DNA of 20,182 nucleotides from positions 1 to 20,182 of IMG/VR virus record IMGVR_UViG_3300037258_000390, one strand, 5' to 3'. How positions within the stretch are numbered: the stretch's first letter is position 1; every line of letters starts with the position of its first letter. The notes beneath the pieces were generated by a model that ran no database searches, was not told where the DNA came from, and was given only the letters and a program-made list of their open reading frames with translations. The position numbers were made by a program, and so were the translations under genes. Shown here piece by piece: positions 1 through 7,493 of this stretch. Source of the DNA: a virus.

Positions 1-295
1 CGTCGGACTCCTCGCCGTCGCCCTCGCCGGCGGTCTCGCCGCGCAGCTCGGCGATCGCCTCGCGACCGGCCTGCTTGGCGGCCTCGAGCTCGGCCTGCGC
101 CTGATCGCGCGCCTCATGCTCGGCCTTCACGGCCTTGGTCTTCTCGACAATGTCGTTGATCGCCGACACGTTCTCGGCGCTGGTCGGCTCGCCGTCGAGG
201 CGGTCGAACTCGGCCTCGAGCAGGTCGGCGAGCTTGTCAAGCTCCTCCGGCGTGAGGTCGTGAATACGGTCGTAAAGCTCGGCGATGGCCTCCAC
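1..295 (-). CDS. Partial coiled-coil head protein (probable major capsid N-terminus or scaffold)
   Basis: Only the first 98 codons are in the window; the gene runs off the left edge. The GTG start at 295 is chosen because an AGAGGAG ribosome site lies 6 bases upstream. The visible protein is almost entirely charged helix: an early ...TPEELDKLADLLEAEF... segment, then a long Ala/Glu/Lys heptad-like stretch ending in an acidic Gly-Glu tail. It lies directly after the portal, maturation protease and one microprotein. In HK97-like phages that position holds the scaffold or the capsid protein with its N-terminal coiled-coil delta domain. Position and coiled-coil character are what I see; the capsid/scaffold role is inferred. 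Without the C-terminal part I cannot tell a capsid fusion from a separate scaffold. Confidence 0.7.
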   Translation of the reverse strand, partial: MEAIAELYDRIHDLTPEELDKLADLLEAEFDRLDGEPTSAENVSAINDIVEKTKAVKAEHEARDQAQAELEAAKQAGREAIAELRGETAGEGDGEESD

Positions 296-403
296 AGCTG
301 GCTCCTCTGGTCAGTCGGTTGATCCGATCGAAGTGGCGGGGCCATGCCCTGCCGGGAGCCGTGCTATGCGCGGCCGACGCCCGGCAAGGTAGCACACACA
401 CAC
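296..403. other. Short intergenic gap with weak hairpin
   Basis: This 108-base gap separates the zinc microprotein from the capsid/scaffold candidate. It contains an 8-bp stem with one G-T pair (335-342 with 346-353, loop CAT) and a short CA repeat (about 392-401). No clear T-tract follows the stem on the minus strand, so it is a poor intrinsic terminator. It may instead be an mRNA stability or processing structure ahead of the highly expressed capsid gene. No convincing promoter hexamers were found. Confidence 0.35.
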
Positions 404-622
404 TTAATAGGCGCGGCCTGGGCCGGAGAGGTCACTCGTGAGATGGTGGCGGTGGCAGTGCTGGCAGCGGTAGACCTTCAGCGGATACGGTCGCCGCTTC
501 GCCGCGCGGACGGCGTCGCGGCGCCGTTTGAACGCCTTCTTCCAGCACGGCAGGCCGTCAGGCCCGTAGACCGCGACGATCGGGTTCTGGCCGCGCTTGC
601 CGTCAACGATTCGGACGCGCAC
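404..622 (-). CDS. Small basic zinc-ribbon-like protein
   Basis: A 72-aa, strongly basic protein starting at GTG 622, overlapping the last 20 bases of the maturation protease gene, so probably translationally coupled. The N-terminal half has an Arg/Lys-rich segment (...CWKKAFKRRRDAV...). The C-terminal part carries YRCQHCHRHHLTS (residues ~51-63), a Cys-x2-Cys followed by His-x2-His-His that could bind one zinc ion. Similar tiny Cys/His proteins are common in actinophage head operons, but no role is established. Nucleic-acid binding is a guess from charge and the zinc motif. The gene ends with TAA at 404-406. Confidence 0.75.
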   Translation of the reverse strand: MRVRIVDGKRGQNPIVAVYGPDGLPCWKKAFKRRRDAVRAAKRRPYPLKVYRCQHCHRHHLTSDLSGPGRAY

Positions 623-2732
623 CGCTAGCGAGCAGCGTCCGCATCTCTTCGCGCGCCTGGTCCTTCACCGTGGTCAGCAGCGGCCGGAGCGCGCTGTGCC
701 AGGTCTCCGGATCCTCGACGCCCGGGGTCTCCGGGTCCTTGAGGTGCGCCATGATCGACGCGCCCGCCGCGACCAAGGCGACCTGGCCGCGACCGTCAGC
801 GGTCACCACGGACACCGGGAAGCCGCCGTCGTTGACCGCCAAGGCGGCGACGAGCTCGAGGTGGCCACCGAGCTTGCGCCAGTCGCCGGAGAGCGTCGAC
901 GCGCGCAGCTTCGCGACCTGCTCCGGCGTCGCGTCGGGTGCGACCGCGCCGGCAACCCAGATGCCGTAGTCGTCCTCGCCGACCGTGACGTAGGCGACCT
1001 GCGTGCCGGTGTCGTCGTAGTGCGCGAGCGCCTGGCGGGCGCTCAGCGCGTGCTCGGTCGACGCGTGACCGGTGTTGATCGTGAGCGCGCCTACCCGGAC
1101 CCGGTCGCCTTCGGCGGTCACGATCTCGCCGGTCTTGAAGTGCGCGTAGTCGTCGGGCGAGCTCGGCGGCGTAATGCACTGGCCGCCCTGGGCGAGGAAC
1201 GCCTTGTGGCACACCCCCCACGGTGCCATGTGCCCGTAGACCTGGCCTTCCTCGGTGACCCTGAGCGGGCACGCGAAGCTCCCGTTCGCGCGGCCGTCGC
1301 CGTCGAAGATCTCGACCACCCGGCCGTCGTCATCGTTGAACCCGGGATCCTGGAACCACGAGGCGGGCGGTGCGAGCGGGCCGGCGCTCGACGCGGTCAG
1401 CGCGCCGTACTCGAGGCCGCACAGGCCGCAGTCCTCGAACGCCATCAGGTGCGTCGAGGCGACCATCGCCGGATCGGCCTGCGGGATCTCCTGCGCCGCC
1501 GGCGCACCGTCGAGCGTGTCACCGAGCACGATGTAGCAGCCCTCGAACGCCGCGAACGGGCAGACCGTCGCTCCCATCACGACGCCCTCGGTCAGCGTCG
1601 ACTCGACCGAGATGGGCAGGCCGATCTCGTCGGTCTCGACGACCGCGACCTGCGTCGCCTCGACCGCAACGTCACCCGAGATGCCCATGCGGCCGAACTG
1701 GCCGACGAGGTCCGCGAAGTAGGTGCCGTCGTCGTTGGCGAGGAAGTTGCCGTGGCCGATCACGAGCTGGGTGTCCTGCTCGCCGGCCTGCCGCTCGATC
1801 GAGTGGATCACGCCGCAGATCACGGCCGGGTCGTTGAGGTCCCAGCCCTCCGGGTCGTGCGTCTCGGTCGCCAGGCCCATGAGCGGGATCGGCGGGTCGC
1901 GCCACGTCAGCGCGTCGACGGCGATGTTGCGGCCGTCGCTCGACGGCTGCCCCTCGATGATCAGGACTGCGGTGAACGCCGGCCCGAGCTGCGCTGAGGG
2001 CTCGATCGGCGGTGGCGGGTTCGCATCTGCCGGCGCCCCAGGCTCAACCGGGGCCGCGGGAGGAACGGCGACGTCGCCCTCGGGCGCCGGCAGTGCGAAC
2101 TCGGAGTCTCCGTCGTCGTCGTTTCCGTCGTTGACATCGTCGGTGTTGCCGGTCGCGCCGACCTTCATGCCGGCGCAGTCGCAGCCTGACATGGCGCACG
2201 CGCCGCTGTTGTCGCCGGTGTCGAGGTTCTGGTGCGATGCGGCGAGGTGGCCGCAGTCGGCGCAGACCTGCTTCGCGTCGACGTCGCCCTCGGAGTCGAC
2301 CGGCGTCTCGGAGTCCGGTGCCGTCGCGTCCGCGGGCGCGCCGGGCGGCGCCGAGGCGGCCGTCGTGGCCGGCGCGTCGTCGGTCTTGTCCGTGGCGGAG
2401 TCCTCGGCGTTGTCGCCAGCCTGAGCCTTCACCGCCGCTTCGACCGCGGCCGCGGCGTCGTCGAGCGCGGTGACGACCGCCTTATCCGCCGCGGTGTCTC
2501 CGCCCGTGTCGGCGCCCTGCGCCTTCTGCGCGGCGGCGATCGCGGCGGCAGCCTTGTCCAGCTGCGAGGTGACCGTGGCGTCCGGATCGGGCTGATCAGC
2601 CTCGGGCTTCTTCTCCTCATCCGGCGCCGCAGGCTCAGGCGGCGGCGGGACCGCGAAGGCGGAGCGCGTCGACGCGAAGGCGGCGATCAGGTCGGCGCGC
2701 GGCTGGGCATGAGTCAGCAGATCGGGCTTCAC
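603..2732 (-). CDS. Capsid maturation protease (multi-domain, 709 aa)
   Basis: This protein is expected to cleave head proteins during prohead maturation. The GTG start at 2732 is supported by GGAGG 6 bases upstream; the frame is open further upstream but that part overlaps the portal gene end. Order of parts: residues 1-155 are Ala/Asp/Pro-rich low complexity; ~156-186 is a zinc-knuckle-like cluster (CADCGH ... CAMSGCDC); ~187-250 is an acidic Pro-rich linker; ~250-400 is the protease-like domain (FTAVLIIEG, DPPIPLMG, ETHD with His ~292, GISGD with Ser ~351); the rest is the C-terminal region typical of actinophage maturation proteases (YGHMAPWGVCHKAF, GDWRKLGGHLELVA). The His and Ser fit a serine-type (S78-like) prohead protease, but assigning them as catalytic is inference. 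It follows the portal/MuF gene directly, as expected. It is long because of the disordered N-terminus, which might act as an in-built scaffold. Confidence 0.88.
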   Translation of the reverse strand: MKPDLLTHAQPRADLIAAFASTRSAFAVPPPPEPAAPDEEKKPEADQPDPDATVTSQLDKAAAAIAAAQKAQGADTGGDTAADKAVVTALDDAAAAVEAAVKAQAGDNAEDSATDKTDDAPATTAASAPPGAPADATAPDSETPVDSEGDVDAKQVCADCGHLAASHQNLDTGDNSGACAMSGCDCAGMKVGATGNTDDVNDGNDDDGDSEFALPAPEGDVAVPPAAPVEPGAPADANPPPPIEPSAQLGPAFTAVLIIEGQPSSDGRNIAVDALTWRDPPIPLMGLATETHDPEGWDLNDPAVICGVIHSIERQAGEQDTQLVIGHGNFLANDDGTYFADLVGQFGRMGISGDVAVEATQVAVVETDEIGLPISVESTLTEGVVMGATVCPFAAFEGCYIVLGDTLDGAPAAQEIPQADPAMVASTHLMAFEDCGLCGLEYGALTASSAGPLAPPASWFQDPGFNDDDGRVVEIFDGDGRANGSFACPLRVTEEGQVYGHMAPWGVCHKAFLAQGGQCITPPSSPDDYAHFKTGEIVTAEGDRVRVGALTINTGHASTEHALSARQALAHYDDTGTQVAYVTVGEDDYGIWVAGAVAPDATPEQVAKLRASTLSGDWRKLGGHLELVAALAVNDGGFPVSVVTADGRGQVALVAAGASIMAHLKDPETPGVEDPETWHSALRPLLTTVKDQAREEMRTLLASGARPNR

Positions 2733-2775
2733 AGCGAGCCTCCGGTCGGTGAATGGTGAGAAGGGTAGCGCAGCA

Positions 2776-5499
2776 TCATGCGGCCCACAGTGGCATGAAG
2801 TCACAGGTACAGCCGATGTGGTCGCCCGGATGGAAGTACTCGCCCGCAGGCCAGTCACCGTGGTTCGCCAGCTGGTCGTCGGTGAAGCTCACGAACTGCA
2901 CGCCATCGAGGTCGGCGTGCGGCTCGAACTCCTGCAGCGCTGGGCCGTGCACCCACTGGTAGCCCTGACGCTGCCCGCCGGCGCTGGTGACGAGATTCGT
3001 GATCGTCTGGCCGGTCCCGATCTGGCCCGCATTCGACAGCGACGTCGACACGACCCCGGTGGTGTGGTCGATCGTGGTCGTGGCGTGAATATCGCCTCCG
3101 GCGACCGCGAGCGCCGACCGCAGCATCCCCGAGGGGACGAGCGTCGCGGGGTTCTTGTCCGCCCAGTCGCTCGTGGCGTTCGGCGCCGGGTTCCACAGCA
3201 GATGGTGCCCGAGCGCGGTCAGCGCCGACTGCAGCGACGCCCACGCGCTCTCACGGTTCTGCTCGAACTCGCCGCGCGCGGCCTCGAGCGCCGGCGAGTC
3301 GTCCGGCAGGCTCGTCAGCCGCCGCGCGAGATCCAGCGACCTGGTCTGCGCCGCGGCTACCCAGTCGAGGAACTGGCCCTTGAACTGCGACCAGTCGCCC
3401 ATCAGGTCGTCCTCGGTCAGACCGGTCGCAGTCAGCACGCTCCGGCCCAGCACGGCGCCGACGCGCTCGTTGCGGGTGTGCGCGATCGACGCCTTCATCG
3501 TCTCGTTCTTCAGCCGGCCGTTGACCTGGGTGCGCAGCCTGGCACCGGCGCTCTCGAGGCGGCGGATCATCGCGTCGTTCGCCGCCGTCTGCAGCCGGGC
3601 GCGGAGGTCCTGGTCGATCATCGCGAGCTGCCGCGACAGCCTGACGTTCGCCGGCGGCGGCGCCGAGGCAGCAGCAGTGATCGCCGGAAGGACGTTCTCC
3701 TCGGTCGCGCGGTCGCGCTCCAGGGCGAGCAGCTGCCCTACGGCGACGAGCGCGTCACGGTCGCCGGTCGCTGCGCGGCGGTGCACCTCGTCGTAGGCGA
3801 TCTTCGCCATCACCACGTCCTCAGGCCAGCCCGCGGCCGTGAGGCCTTCTCCCGGCGCCTGCGGGTCGGGAGGCCCGTCCGCCTCGGGTGGCCCCTTCTC
3901 GTCGGCAGGCGCCGGGGGAGGCGCTCCTGGGCCGCCGGTTGCGGGCGCTGCGGGCGCGCCGATCGCAGCGGCGATCTCCGGTGGCATGTCGACCGCGCCC
4001 GCCTTGATCCCCGGGACGATCCCCGGCCCCGTGATCGGCGGCACGACCAGGCTCGGATCCCACCGCCTGGCGAGCTCCATGAGCAGGTTGAGCGGCAGCG
4101 TCCTGATGTCCTGCACCCGGCGCGCCTCGAGCTCGGTCACGGACGGCGCGTCGTCCTCGGTGAACCCGATCTCGCGCCGGTACGCCTTCGCGCTGATCGC
4201 CTGGTCGCCGTAGGCCTGCGTCGCCGTCGAGGTGCGGTCGGGCTTCGTGACGAGCTCGATCGGGTCATACCAGTAGAGCAGCCGGCCGATCCAGTCCGGG
4301 TCGCACCCGTAGTCCTCGAGGAACGGGCGCAGGTGCGCGCCGGTGAGCGCGTCGACGAGCTGGATCTCGTGCGGCTCAAGGTGGTGGCGGAACGTGTTGT
4401 CGTCGACCTGCCAAGCGCTCCAGTGGTTGAGGTCGACGACGCCCTCGACGACTTCCTTCGGCAGGTCGATGCCGGTCGCGATCACTCCGACGAGCTCGCT
4501 GCGCGTCTCGCTGGCCTTCGCGTCGAGCTGGCCGGAGAGGTCGAGGTGGCGGACCTGCGCGAGCGCGTCCGGTGCGCCGCGGACGACGATCGGGACGACC
4601 GCGGCGGCGGTGCCCTCGTCGTCGATCGGGAGCATCATCGCGAGCGTGAGCTCGTCCATGAAGCTGTCGGCCTGCGGGTCCTGGTTGTCGTCGCCGGGGA
4701 CCTTGATGTCGATGTTGTCCGGGATCAGGAGCATGCCAGCGCCAGCGAGCCTGGACCGGGCCTTCGCCCTGATGTCGCGGCGCATCAGCTGCAGCGACTC
4801 GAGCGTGTCGAGGATCGCCTTCGTCGGCGAGTCCGCGAGCTTCTGCCACCTGGGGTGCGGGTTCCACATGCGCGACAGGTAGGTGCTCTCCGGGTCCAGG
4901 ACCTCGAAGCCGAACTCGCCGCCGATGTTGTCGCCCGGGTACTCGTGCAGCCGCCACTCGCCCTCCTGGATGCGGATCTCGTCGACGGACCGGATCGACC
5001 ACACGTCCTGGCGGGTGAGCGGGTCGACGCGGCCGAGGAGCCACGCCTCGCCGGCGACGTCCCAGTTGCTCGAGAGCGACCCCATGAGGCCGGAGAGCGC
5101 GAGCCGGCCGTTGCCGAGGTTCTTGATCGCGGTCTGCGCGGCCTCGGTGATCTCGGGCGGCACGCCCTGCAGCTGGTCGAGGCGCTTCGGCACGTCGTCC
5201 TCGCCAGCGTTCGCATCGTACGCGCCGACGTAGAGGCGCATCCGGGCTGAGCAGTTGCTCTTGAAGTTCACGGCGTAGCGGAGCTCGGGGACGATGTCGC
5301 GCAGGTCCCACGCCTGCGACTGCCAGCCCTGGCGGAGCTTCATCTGCTTGCGCGTCGTCGTGCGATCGCCGACCGAGAGGACCTGCGAGCTTGCCTCCAG
5401 GATGCGCAGGCCGCCCGCGGCCGGGCCGCGGCGGTGCTGGCGGCGGTCGGGGCGCGGCTCGCCGCTGCCGACGATGACGCGGAGATCGCGGATGCCCAC
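2776..5499 (-). CDS. Portal protein fused to MuF-like head morphogenesis domain
   Basis: A 907-aa protein joining two head functions. Residues ~50-480 resemble actinophage portals, which form the dodecameric DNA gate at the capsid vertex: WDLRDIVPELRYAVNFKSNCSARMRLYVG near the N-terminus, GNGRLALSGLMGSLSSNWDVAGEAWLLG, and a helical ATGIDLPKEVVEGVVDLNHWSAWQ region. Residues ~505-560 are a Pro/Gly/Ala linker. Residues ~615-907 are helical and then end in YFHPGDHIGCTCDFMPLW (888-905), matching the HP..D..GC.C terminal motif of MuF/gp7-type minor head proteins. The GTG start at 5499 is 4 bases after the upstream stop, with GGAG about 10 bases before it. Separate portal and MuF genes are the common arrangement; fusions are known in some actinophages. 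I see no frameshift at the junction. Confidence 0.9.
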   Translation of the reverse strand: MGIRDLRVIVGSGEPRPDRRQHRRGPAAGGLRILEASSQVLSVGDRTTTRKQMKLRQGWQSQAWDLRDIVPELRYAVNFKSNCSARMRLYVGAYDANAGEDDVPKRLDQLQGVPPEITEAAQTAIKNLGNGRLALSGLMGSLSSNWDVAGEAWLLGRVDPLTRQDVWSIRSVDEIRIQEGEWRLHEYPGDNIGGEFGFEVLDPESTYLSRMWNPHPRWQKLADSPTKAILDTLESLQLMRRDIRAKARSRLAGAGMLLIPDNIDIKVPGDDNQDPQADSFMDELTLAMMLPIDDEGTAAAVVPIVVRGAPDALAQVRHLDLSGQLDAKASETRSELVGVIATGIDLPKEVVEGVVDLNHWSAWQVDDNTFRHHLEPHEIQLVDALTGAHLRPFLEDYGCDPDWIGRLLYWYDPIELVTKPDRTSTATQAYGDQAISAKAYRREIGFTEDDAPSVTELEARRVQDIRTLPLNLLMELARRWDPSLVVPPITGPGIVPGIKAGAVDMPPEIAAAIGAPAAPATGGPGAPPPAPADEKGPPEADGPPDPQAPGEGLTAAGWPEDVVMAKIAYDEVHRRAATGDRDALVAVGQLLALERDRATEENVLPAITAAASAPPPANVRLSRQLAMIDQDLRARLQTAANDAMIRRLESAGARLRTQVNGRLKNETMKASIAHTRNERVGAVLGRSVLTATGLTEDDLMGDWSQFKGQFLDWVAAAQTRSLDLARRLTSLPDDSPALEAARGEFEQNRESAWASLQSALTALGHHLLWNPAPNATSDWADKNPATLVPSGMLRSALAVAGGDIHATTTIDHTTGVVSTSLSNAGQIGTGQTITNLVTSAGGQRQGYQWVHGPALQEFEPHADLDGVQFVSFTDDQLANHGDWPAGEYFHPGDHIGCTCDFMPLWAA

Positions 5500-5503
5500 G
5501 GGG

Positions 5504-5857
5504 TTAGCGCTCCGCCAGGAAGCCGGCCGCGGCGGAGAGCGCGAGGCCCATCGCCGGGTACTGCCAGATGCCGGGGATGAACTTCGTGAGCGCGACGACC
5601 GCCGTGGCAGCGTAGATGCTCACACACCACGGGCACGTGACCAGCTCGAACAGCCAGGCGAGCTTCGTCTTGGCCGCGAAGTCCATGATCGCGTAGCCCT
5701 GCTCATGGTCGGCCGCGATGGTCCGCCCGTCCTTCCGCAGCGCGGCCTGGCGCAGCTTCTCTCGCAACGGCTCGGTGATCGTGTCCGCCGTGATCAGCTT
5801 CGCCAGCCGGTACACGGCCAGCGCGTCACACGTCAGCCACCACGCAGAGTGAGTCAT
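5504..5857 (-). CDS. DUF1360-type small membrane protein
   Basis: A 117-aa protein from ATG 5857, whose start overlaps the upstream stop as ATGA. The N-terminus has a helical DALAVYRLAKLITAD segment typical of DUF1360 proteins. The middle has the LVTCPWCVSIYAAT motif with a CPWC pair (~88-91) leading into a hydrophobic helix. A second hydrophobic helix (YPAMGLALSAAAGFLAE) closes the protein. DUF1360 is a family of small integral membrane proteins of unknown function found in bacteria and many phages. Its place immediately before the portal suggests co-expression with head genes, not lysis. Function unknown. Confidence 0.8.
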   Translation of the reverse strand: MTHSAWWLTCDALAVYRLAKLITADTITEPLREKLRQAALRKDGRTIAADHEQGYAIMDFAAKTKLAWLFELVTCPWCVSIYAATAVVALTKFIPGIWQYPAMGLALSAAAGFLAER

Positions 5858-6054
5858 CCGACCACCCGCCACCACTCGCGATCCGTCCAGAAGGCGTCGC
5901 GACGCGGCTTCGGATCGAGAGCGCGGCTGAAGCCGAACGGTTCGCCGGAGCGCCCTGGCGTCTGCCCGCACGTCTGCTCGATTACGCTGATCGTCGCCGG
6001 GTGATGCGTCGCCGCGTCTTCCCACGGCCGGTCCAGATCAAGCTCGCGGGTCAT
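5854..6054 (-). CDS. Small hypothetical protein (66 aa)
   Basis: The ATG at 6054 has GAGG 8 bases upstream and lies 16 bases after the previous gene's stop. The stop shares bases with the next start (ATGA at 5854-5857), so it is coupled to the DUF1360 gene. The protein is Trp-, Arg- and Pro-containing (LDLDRPWEDAA near the start, DAFWTDREWWRVVG at the end) with a single Cys and no membrane segment or recognisable domain. I do not recognise the family. It is accepted as a gene from the ribosome site, coupling and lack of a better frame. Confidence 0.65.
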   Translation of the reverse strand: MTRELDLDRPWEDAATHHPATISVIEQTCGQTPGRSGEPFGFSRALDPKPRRDAFWTDREWWRVVG

Positions 6055-6070
6055 GGCCGTGGCCTCGTCG

Positions 6071-6250
6071 TCATCGCTTGGCCTTCCGCTTCGCGTGAGC
6101 GTCGCAATGGACGACCGGCCGGCTATCGTCATCGGTGCCAACACGCCAGCCGTCCGGTCGCATCGACTCCATGAAGTCCAAGTTTTCGACGACCTTGCTG
6201 TGCGCCGCGTCGCAGCCGTCGACGTCGCAGTGGAAGATCAGGCTGATCAC
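6071..6250 (-). CDS. Small Cys/His zinc-binding-type protein (59 aa)
   Basis: Starts at GTG 6250 (GTGA overlap with the upstream stop), with GGAGG 7 bases before it. The sequence has FHCDVDGCDAAH near the N-terminus, a central GWRVG turn, and VVHCDAHAKRKAKR at the end. The spacing (C-x4-C-x2-H, then C-x2-H) suggests one zinc site followed by a basic tail. Microproteins of this layout occur widely in actinophages with unknown role. Nucleic-acid binding is possible but unproven. Confidence 0.75.
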   Translation of the reverse strand: MISLIFHCDVDGCDAAHSKVVENLDFMESMRPDGWRVGTDDDSRPVVHCDAHAKRKAKR

Positions 6251-6423
6251 GCTGCGGCCTCCGCGCGCTTGAGCTCGGCCGTGATCGCGCCCTCGACGAG
6301 CTTCGCCTCGATCCGCTCGCGCAGATGCCGCTCGCCGCCGGTCGAGATCTCGTTGGCGCGCACAGTCTTGCGCGCCTCGTGCACGGCCTGCCACGCCAGC
6401 CGGTGACGCTGCACCCGCTTCAC
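6247..6423 (-). CDS. Small basic helical protein (58 aa)
   Basis: GTG 6423 overlaps the upstream stop (GTGA), and the end overlaps the next start in the same way, giving tight coupling on both sides. The protein is mostly predicted amphipathic helix, rich in Arg/Lys/Glu (KRVQRHRLAWQAVHEARKTV, then ERHLRERIEAKLVEGAIT). There are no Cys pairs, membrane segments or recognisable domain. It could be a small virion or assembly factor because of its position between fibre-like and head genes. That is inference only. Confidence 0.65.
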   Translation of the reverse strand: MKRVQRHRLAWQAVHEARKTVRANEISTGGERHLRERIEAKLVEGAITAELKRAEAAA

Positions 6424-6755
6424 AGCCAGGTCGACAGGTCGACGGTCGAAGGGGAGTGCGGCAGCGGTTCGGTGAACGCGATCGGCTCCGCGTTGCCGTC
6501 CAAGAGGATGACCCACTCGTACTCGGCGCCCTCGGGCTGCGTGCCCACGTCGTCGGTCGCGGCGAGCTCGAACGCGCCCTGGCCATCTGGCTTCAAGAGC
6601 TGGCCGTTGGTGATCACGGCCTGCACGCTGCCGGCGGGGACGACCTCGGTGCCGTTGACCAGCGTTTCGGTCAGCTTCACCGTGGCGGTGCCGTTCGCCG
6701 GATTGCCCTCCGGGTCGTCGAGGCTCGACGTGATCGTGACCATCGTGAACGCCAT
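6420..6755 (-). CDS. Beta-rich virion protein, tail-fibre N-terminal-domain-like
   Basis: 111 aa from ATG 6755, which overlaps the upstream stop by one base; GGAG lies 7-8 bases before it. A GTG two codons upstream is a possible alternative start. The sequence TSSLDDPEGNPANGTATVKL, the middle NGQLLKPDGQGAFELAATDD and the end PLPHSPSTVDLSTWL follow the pattern of a small immunoglobulin-like or beta-sandwich module that opens many actinophage fibre and minor tail proteins. Here it stands alone and lies between terminase and portal, not beside tail genes. It may be a head decoration or head-fibre subunit. Resemblance is from pattern memory, not a search. Confidence 0.72.
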   Translation of the reverse strand: MAFTMVTITSSLDDPEGNPANGTATVKLTETLVNGTEVVPAGSVQAVITNGQLLKPDGQGAFELAATDDVGTQPEGAEYEWVILLDGNAEPIAFTEPLPHSPSTVDLSTWL

Positions 6756-7084
6756 CACCACTCTCCGATCTGGGCCATGTACTTCGTCGGCGACGTGCAG
6801 TCACACCCCGCCGCGCGGTTCACGTAAACGACGCCCGCCGCGGTCTGGACCTCGAGGCGCTGCCCCGCCCCGAGCTGCGGCACCCTTGACCGCTCGACGC
6901 TCGCGCCGCCGTCCGGAAGCTCGACGTCGACGCGCTTCACCAAGCCGCCTTGGGGCGCCCGGCCATAGGCGATCAGGCGCCTGTCGGTCACGAACACGCG
7001 CACCCCGCGCTGCAGATCGCCATCGGGCATCAGCACGTCTGCCCACCTGACGTCGCGGCGCAACCGCTCAGCGGCATCGACCAC
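6755..7084 (-). CDS. Conserved actinophage-type protein with C-terminal Cys pair (109 aa)
   Basis: GTG start at 7084, 17 bases after the upstream stop, with GGAGG about 10 bases before it. The N-terminal half alternates beta-strand-like segments (GVRVFVTDRRLIAYGR, KRVDVELPDGG). The C-terminal end has VVYVNRAAGCDCTSPTKYM, resembling the GCGCGSPLK-type motif seen in small proteins encoded near head genes of Streptomyces-type phages. The CDC pair could bind metal or form a disulphide. Function is unknown. Confidence 0.75.
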   Translation of the reverse strand: MVDAAERLRRDVRWADVLMPDGDLQRGVRVFVTDRRLIAYGRAPQGGLVKRVDVELPDGGASVERSRVPQLGAGQRLEVQTAAGVVYVNRAAGCDCTSPTKYMAQIGEW

Positions 7085-7101
7085 CGGGCTGTCGCCTCCG
7101 G

Positions 7102-7491
7102 CTAGCCGATGTTCAGGTTGCGCGACTGCTCAATCCAGTTGACGCCGTCCGACTGGAACACGACCTGGTCGATCGACCCGGCCGCAGTCGTCAGCGTCGG
7201 CGCCGCCTTGCCCGTCCACTGGATCGCTCCGGCCGCGCTCGACCACGACGCCACCCTTGAGCCGGTGCCGTCCTGCACGAGCCGCAAGCGCTTGATCGTC
7301 CCCGGCAGCACCGCAGTCGGATCGGGCATGTTCAGCACCGGCGTCGCGCCGTGCAGCGTCAGCACGCTGGTCTCGGCGATGGTCGGCGAACTGATGTTGA
7401 CGGTCGAGGTCGCGCCGGTCGGCGTGGTGATCGCCTCGATGTTCTGCTTGGCCTTCAGGCCAGTGACCAGCTCGTTGGTGTTGATCCCCAC
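7102..7491 (-). CDS. Fibre-like structural protein, possible head fibre
   Basis: 129 aa from GTG 7491, two bases after the terminase stop, with a perfect AGGAGG 8 bases upstream. The N-terminus is Ser/Thr-rich and repetitive (ITTPTGATSTVNISSPTIAETSVLTLHG). The C-terminal part, KRLRLVQDGTGSR ... AIQWTGKAAPTLTTAAGSID ... FQSDGVNWIEQSRN, matches the beta-structured tip pattern seen at the ends of many phage tail fibres (Trp-x-Gly-x-x-x-Pro-x-Leu-Thr, then Asp-Gly-x-x-Trp). Tail fibres normally lie after the tape measure. A copy directly behind terminase suggests a head fibre. Pattern-based call. Confidence 0.72.
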   Translation of the reverse strand: MGINTNELVTGLKAKQNIEAITTPTGATSTVNISSPTIAETSVLTLHGATPVLNMPDPTAVLPGTIKRLRLVQDGTGSRVASWSSAAGAIQWTGKAAPTLTTAAGSIDQVVFQSDGVNWIEQSRNLNIG

Positions 7492-7493
7492 CG

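Noticed and set aside
391-401. CA dinucleotide run as a repeat element
   Set aside because: Only about five units in a non-coding gap; too short to call a functional repeat.
597-1997. Long rightward frames opposite the maturation protease and portal (e.g. 597-1997, 2749-5250)
   Set aside because: Arg/Val/Asp-rich antisense readings typical of high-GC coding DNA. The minus-strand genes carry clear family motifs and ribosome sites.
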